Origin: Antennarius striatus
Lineage: Eukaryota > Chordata > Actinopteri > Lophiiformes > Antennariidae
Direction: 5' to 3'
Assembly (NCBI RefSeq): GCF_040054535.1
Contig: NC_090782.1
Coordinates: forward strand, 24,975,501 to 25,039,500
Length of the DNA stretch: 64,000 nucleotides
Shown here: positions 59,969 through 64,000 of the stretch, piece by piece
Layout of the letters: each line of letters starts with the position of its first letter
Numbering within the stretch: position 1 is the stretch's first letter
Program-made: the position numbers and the translations under genes
The notes under the pieces: model-generated
The model's input: only the letters and a program-made list of their open reading frames with translations
The model's database searches: none
What the model was told of the DNA's origin: nothing

Positions 59969-61546
59969 TGACGTTGTCCCGCCGCCGGACCACCAGGGGC
60001 TTGTGTGCCGCACGACAGGAAGGGCAGCAGGAAGTGCAAGCAAAGGGCCACCTAGGGGACGAAAATGGCAGCAGGTGAGTCAGGACCGGCCCCCATCCAC
60101 CCTGAAGATGTCCGAGTCCCTGAAGGGGAGGACGATCCCCCCCACCACCACCACCACCACCCCACAGAGGAACCTCTTTTACACACTGTGTTAAATTTCT
60201 ATTCTTTCCCGTCCTTTCTACCTTCTGACGGCCTTCTTTGTGTTCAGGCTGTGGGAAAGTTTCTGGTAATGGTGAGGTCATCCTCCACGACACCCCCCAC
60301 CCAGCGTCACCGCTCTGCCCCCACCCTTCGCCCTTCACGCTGCCCCTCTTTCTCCGGGCCAGGCAGGACTCAGACATGTCCCCCGTCACGTCTGTCCCAC
60401 TTCTAATTCCTCAGCCCACCCCCTACCCCCCAAGAGAGACCGGGAGCCCGAACAGAGCCTTATTCAGAACCGCTATCTGAGATCTGCTCCGATGAGACGC
60501 ACCATCAACCGGAGGCCTTTATTTGCCATGAGTGGCCCCCCCTCCGTCATGCTGTCTTTCTCAAACAAGCTTGAACACACTTTGACATCGCCGGCCGGTT
60601 CTTCCTTCCGGTATTGACCCGCTCCGCTCCAACGGGTTCTCACAAGAACCCAAACAAGTCCTCCGTCCTGGAGCCTCATGTTTGTGGCCCCTGCCTGTTG
60701 GACTCCGGTCCCGACAGCGGTGGGATCGTTGGCCCATCAGCGCCATCTGTTGGCAGGGAGGCAAACGACTGCTCCAGATTTCAAATGATCATGTTCTGTC
60801 CAAAAGTTTGAACTCTGACGTTACCACGGCGACGCAAACAGCTGTTCAAAATATTAACAAAAGCACTTCTTGTTCCACAGACCTCCATCGACCGCCACTG
60901 AAACCTCCAGAACATTAATCTAGAAATTATTAGAAATCATCTGATTGAATGGAACTGCAATTGTTAAAAAAAAAAAATGTAAAGGATAAATACATTTTGT
61001 GTGTTTGTTAATCCCATAATTGGACTGAATTGTCCAAAGATTCTATATATCTACCTGTCTATCTGTATCTACCTACTTACCCATCATTATCTGCCTATCT
61101 ATTTGCAGTCCTGCTTAGTTTGCACACCAAGATAATAGATCTGAAGAAAGTGATTGATTTTTGTCTGGAAAAGGTCTAGAACCAGACTGGGTTCTGGTCG
61201 GATTCCTTCCCGATCATTCCATCAGATTTTATATCAATTTGTTTTTTGAGTTATCAAACATGAAAAATGAAGAAAATGAAATACGACCCTGATTCCAGTC
61301 AGACCCCTCCACTGAACAGAACACATTTGGGTTGTAAACCCCATGGGCCGAGGACGACTCCCCACCCCCGCAGCTGAAGGACCATTATGTGAACAATGAA
61401 TACAAACATCAAGTGTTTCAGTACAATAAATGTAAATTAATCTGTATTGCTGTGAAGGAAACACATTTACATCCATATTAGTAACAAAAGCAGACGGCAG
61501 CTCCCGCATCCGTCTGATCCGGGTCAGAACCGCAGGTCCGTCTGCC

Positions 61547-61934
61547 TTTAATCCACATACAGCGTGTTAATATACAAAAATATATGACAAGTATATTCTG
61601 GAGACTTTTACATCTGTAAAAAGGGATAAATACTATAAACACAATCCATTAGGAGTACACGCAGACCCTGAAGGCATCTAGAACCGAACCGGACCTGATG
61701 CTGATACCAGATTTCTAGAGTTAGAGTCTCTTAAAACACGTTTGTGTGCAGACAGAATAATTAGTTCATTGTGAAGAAGTTTGAGGCTTTTATCTTCTCA
61801 TATCTATATAAAAAGCGTCCGCACGCCCCCTGGTGGTGACATCCTGCAGGGCAGTCAGTACAAAAGGAGTTCACTGTGCAGGATGGACCCACAGGACCAG
61901 GTTCTGGAGCTTCATCCACTCCTGGCTCGCTCCC
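61547..61934 (-). other. tns3: inferred tns3 3' UTR
   Basis: The minus strand after the tensin stop codon is AT-rich and non-coding. The nearest poly(A)-like signal is ATTAAA at 61552-61547, about 385 nt after the stop. No AATAAA was seen on this strand between the stop codon and about 61.0 kb, so the true end may lie further left. Confidence 0.35.
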
Positions 61935-62076
61935 TTACTTCTTATGTGACCCGATCATCACCTTGGAGACAAAGTTGACGATGGCGCTGGCCGGCTGCTC
62001 CGGGTCGTGTTCCGCGAACAGGTGGCACATGTTCTCCGTCTCGCTCTGAGACTTCCTGGCTACGAATCCAAAGATC
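61935..62076 (-). CDS. tns3: tns3 last coding exon
   Basis: 142 bp after CTCCAG, ending with TAA at 61937-61935. It encodes [12 protein letters not shown] through the C-terminus KVMIGSHKK. Confidence 0.88.
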
Positions 62077-62410
62077 CTGGAGGAAGAAGAGTCAGACGGG
62101 AACGTTTAGACGGATCACCTGGATCACCTGAGGAGCAGCTGGAAACCCATCAGGACTTACTTTGCAGTAGAACCGCTGTCCCTGGTCCACCTGTTGGACC
62201 AGAACACAGGTCCACATTAAGGATGAATGCTGAAGCATCTACATGTTTACTGAATTACCCATAATACACCTGAGATCCTCTCCTGAACCAAACACTTCCT
62301 GGTTAAAACACTCACTTCCTGCCCAGCGGATCCAGAGAGCAGAAGATGACGGTGCTGACGGCGTAATGTCTCCTGAAGAACAACCTGCAGGAAGACGCTC
62401 CATCAGTCCG

Positions 62411-62455
<45 letters not shown>

Positions 62456-62634
62456 CACTCACTTCCTCTGGTTGTCGGTCAGCGTGATGCCCTGAGCTGA
62501 CACCTTGAAGTGGACGACGGTGGACGCCGGTGGGGGGTCCATGGAGAGCGTCAGCGTGGTCGCCTTCTGCACCGCCTGATGACCCGTCAGAGACTCCAGC
62601 GCCACGGAGCCCAGGTACCACACGTTACATGCTG

Positions 62635-62686
<52 letters not shown>

Positions 62687-63002
62687 TCAAGGAACAAGCC
62701 TTCCCCCTCCAGAGGACCAATCAGCGGGCGTTGGTGTCCCACCTGCTCCTTGTTTGAGGAGTTCAGCTGCAGAATTTGACGACGTCTGAGGAGACGAGTC
62801 GTTTAGCTCCTCCATCGGGTCTGAACACACACACACACACACACACACACAGTTACTGACCAATAAACACAGTTATAGACAAACAGCTGTCACTGTGGAA
62901 TATGTATTTTAACAACACTGGACTGAAAAGATGGTTAGAAATAACATTGTAAAAAAAATAAAAAATTAAATGTGTTTTTATATAATATATAAATGACATA
63001 CA

Positions 63003-63040
<38 letters not shown>

Positions 63041-63943
63041 TGTATATAATGTAATATTAATGTAAGAATTTGAAAGATTTTAAACGAAGGTTTCGATAAA
63101 AACTTTTATGAACTAGTTTATTAAATTATTTCTCCAAAAGATTTTGGTCACGTAAAAACACAACTAACTTCGGCATCTATTTTTGTATCAGATGGATAAA
63201 TAAAATCAGTAAAAAATATTTTAATTCAATAAGTTATTTAGGATTTCTTTGTTTTTGTTTAAAAAATAAAAGTAGATTTGACAGTGAATGTCCCAAAACA
63301 GGAAAGTTATTTCGTAAAAACAGAGCATTAAAGAAAAAGAAGAATAAAGAGAATTTAAGCCGTATAAATGTACCTCTGTTGGGCAGGATGAGTTTACAGG
63401 GCAGAGCCAGGGGGGTGATGGAGTGTTGACACACCAGAGCTGTGAGGCTTCCTGTCAACAAAACGAATACCATAATATTAATAATATTAGTAATAAAAAA
63501 ATAAAGGTAATATTTGTATTAATTTACAAAAAGCTCCTTGCAGCTTGGTATCCTGGCCGCTAGGGGGAAGCAAAGAGTCATGACACTGGCAGCCGATCCC
63601 ATAACAATCTCATTCGGGATTCTTAATGATTAACAACGGGCTCGGATTGGTGGAGATCATTGGCACTTAATCAACTAACTTCATCTTCATAACGAACACC
63701 TACAAAATCAGGCTTATTATAAGTTACCACGGCAACTACTTTACAGGAAGTCCTTGTTGTTGTCCACTTGGGTTCTTCTCAGCGTTCCTTTAAAACAAAC
63801 ACGATCACCATTTTTGCATCAACTCCAGACACGTCTTTGCGTCTCACCGAAGTACGGCTCGTTGGGACAACCCTTCAGACGGACGCCCTTCTGGGTGCAC
63901 TCGATCAGGAAGTGCCTCACCAGCTCATTGGCCAGATCCCCCG
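61935..63943 (-). CDS. tns3: tensin 3, C-terminal part (SH2 end and PTB domain), partial at right edge
   Basis: Seven exons on the minus strand are visible: 63943-63848, 63451-63374, 62820-62743, 62631-62463, 62384-62316, 62190-62161 and 62076-61935. All junctions are GT/AG with matching phases. The protein runs from the second half of an SH2 domain ([31 protein letters not shown]) through a short linker into a PTB domain ([66 protein letters not shown]), ending KVMIGSHKK. This pairing is unique to tensins, which link integrins to actin at focal adhesions. The family member is chosen by synteny, since TNS3 flanks IGFBP3 in mammals. The 5' part lies outside the window. Confidence 0.88.
62161..62190 (-). 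CDS. tns3: tns3 30-bp micro-exon
   Basis: Only 30 bp after CAACAG and before GTAAGT. It encodes WTRDSGSTA with split lysine codons on both sides. The phases match its neighbours, and the peptide fits the tensin PTB loop. Confidence 0.8.
62316..62384 (-). CDS. tns3: tns3 exon, PTB domain middle
   Basis: 69 bp after CTGCAG and before GTGAGT. It encodes [19 protein letters not shown]. Confidence 0.85.
62412..62453 (+). repeat. (GT)n microsatellite in a tns3 intron
   Basis: Read as (CA)n in the transcript, it begins ten bases after the donor GT of the exon at 62631-62463. Confidence 0.95.
62463..62631 (-). CDS. tns3: tns3 exon encoding the first half of the PTB domain
   Basis: 169 bp after GTGACAG and before GTGAGT. 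It encodes [16 protein letters not shown] through [14 protein letters not shown] (GT)n tract replaces the normal pyrimidine tract before it, and a (CA)n tract follows its donor. Confidence 0.88.
62636..62685 (+). repeat. (CA)n microsatellite at a tns3 acceptor
   Basis: Read as (GT)n in the transcript, it runs to within four bases of the 3' splice site of the exon at 62631-62463. Confidence 0.95.
62743..62820 (-). CDS. tns3: tns3 exon encoding the SH2-PTB linker
   Basis: 78 bp after GTTCAG and before GTGGGA. It encodes an acidic/serine-rich linker ending [10 protein letters not shown]. The intron upstream of it ends in a (GT)n tract on the transcribed strand. Confidence 0.85.
62825..62851 (+). 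repeat. (CA)n microsatellite at a tns3 acceptor
   Basis: Read as (GT)n in the transcript, it runs up to the TTCAG acceptor of the exon at 62820-62743. Confidence 0.95.
62998..63045. repeat. 48-bp perfect palindrome with (TA)n core
   Basis: ATACAG and CTGTAT bracket about 18 TA units, so the whole block equals its own reverse complement. It lies in a tns3 intron. Confidence 0.85.
63374..63451 (-). CDS. tns3: tns3 exon encoding SH2 end
   Basis: 78 bp after TTGACAG and before GTACAT. It encodes [20 protein letters not shown] and the start of the linker. Confidence 0.85.
63848..63943 (-). CDS. tns3: tns3 exon encoding SH2 segment
   Basis: 96 bp, phase 1 to phase 1, after CTGCAG and before GTGAGA. 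It encodes [11 protein letters not shown] through KGCPNEPYF, the middle to C-terminal part of the SH2 fold. Confidence 0.85.
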
Positions 63944-64000
63944 CTGCAGAGTCACACGGGACATGTTAGCATCTGTGCGGCGTCCCCACGCCACTATGCT

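Larger units (their letters stand above)
39608..61546. other. intergenic region between igfbp3 and tns3
   Basis: About 22 kb without a supported gene. It holds microsatellites, a 17/34-bp minisatellite at 51957, a dispersed repeat at 42289, one unrecognised frame at 53364-52957, and repeat-poor islands around 45.0-45.3, 47.7-48.2, 56.1-56.4, 57.9-58.3 and 59.8-60.0 kb that look like possible conserved non-coding DNA. Conservation itself cannot be tested here. Confidence 0.5.

Overview
The window reads as nuclear DNA of a bony fish, probably a compact-genome teleost. It has vertebrate-type introns with GT/AG splice sites, very dense (GT)n/(CA)n microsatellites, fish-like repeat elements, and three recognisable vertebrate genes. 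These are igfbp1 (+ strand, four coding exons, 25013-26564), igfbp3 (- strand, four coding exons, 39473-30760) and the 3' part of a tensin gene, most likely tns3 (- strand, 63943-61935, continuing past the right edge). In mammals the order is ADCY1 (+), IGFBP1 (+), IGFBP3 (-), TNS3 (-). The same order and orientation here support the names and suggest that the AT-rich left edge, with AATAAA at 1191, is the 3' end of a + strand neighbour such as adcy1; that last point is inference only.

Layout: 1-1200, possible 3' UTR of an upstream + strand gene; 1200-7000, intergenic DNA with long dinucleotide repeats; 7004-23376, a ~16.4 kb array of GACC-type tetranucleotide cores alternating with A/T tracts; 23407-23872, a MITE-like element; 24.0-24.9 kb, igfbp1 upstream region with TATA box; 24.87-27.5 kb, igfbp1; 27.8-39.6 kb, igfbp3 including a long 3' UTR and a 6 kb third intron; 39.6-61.5 kb, intergenic DNA with microsatellites, a 17/34-bp minisatellite, dispersed repeats and possible conserved non-coding islands; 61.5-64 kb, tns3 3' end.

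Function: igfbp1 and igfbp3 encode secreted insulin-like growth factor binding proteins. Both keep the twelve-cysteine N-terminal IGF-binding domain and the six-cysteine thyroglobulin type-1 C-terminal domain, and they lie tail to tail. The tensin fragment encodes the end of the SH2 domain and the whole C-terminal PTB domain, which in this family binds phosphotyrosine proteins and integrin tails at focal adhesions.

The most unusual item is the 7.0-23.4 kb array. Its left arm carries GACC-type cores on the + strand and its right arm carries GGTC-type cores, with a switch near 13.9-14.3 kb. The left arm is a 2.04 kb higher-order repeat built of four ~0.52 kb monomers. The right arm has a different monomer of ~0.83-1.05 kb. 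Pure GACC/GGTC runs sit at the two outer ends. A second pattern is that dinucleotide repeats directly abut splice sites in all three genes.
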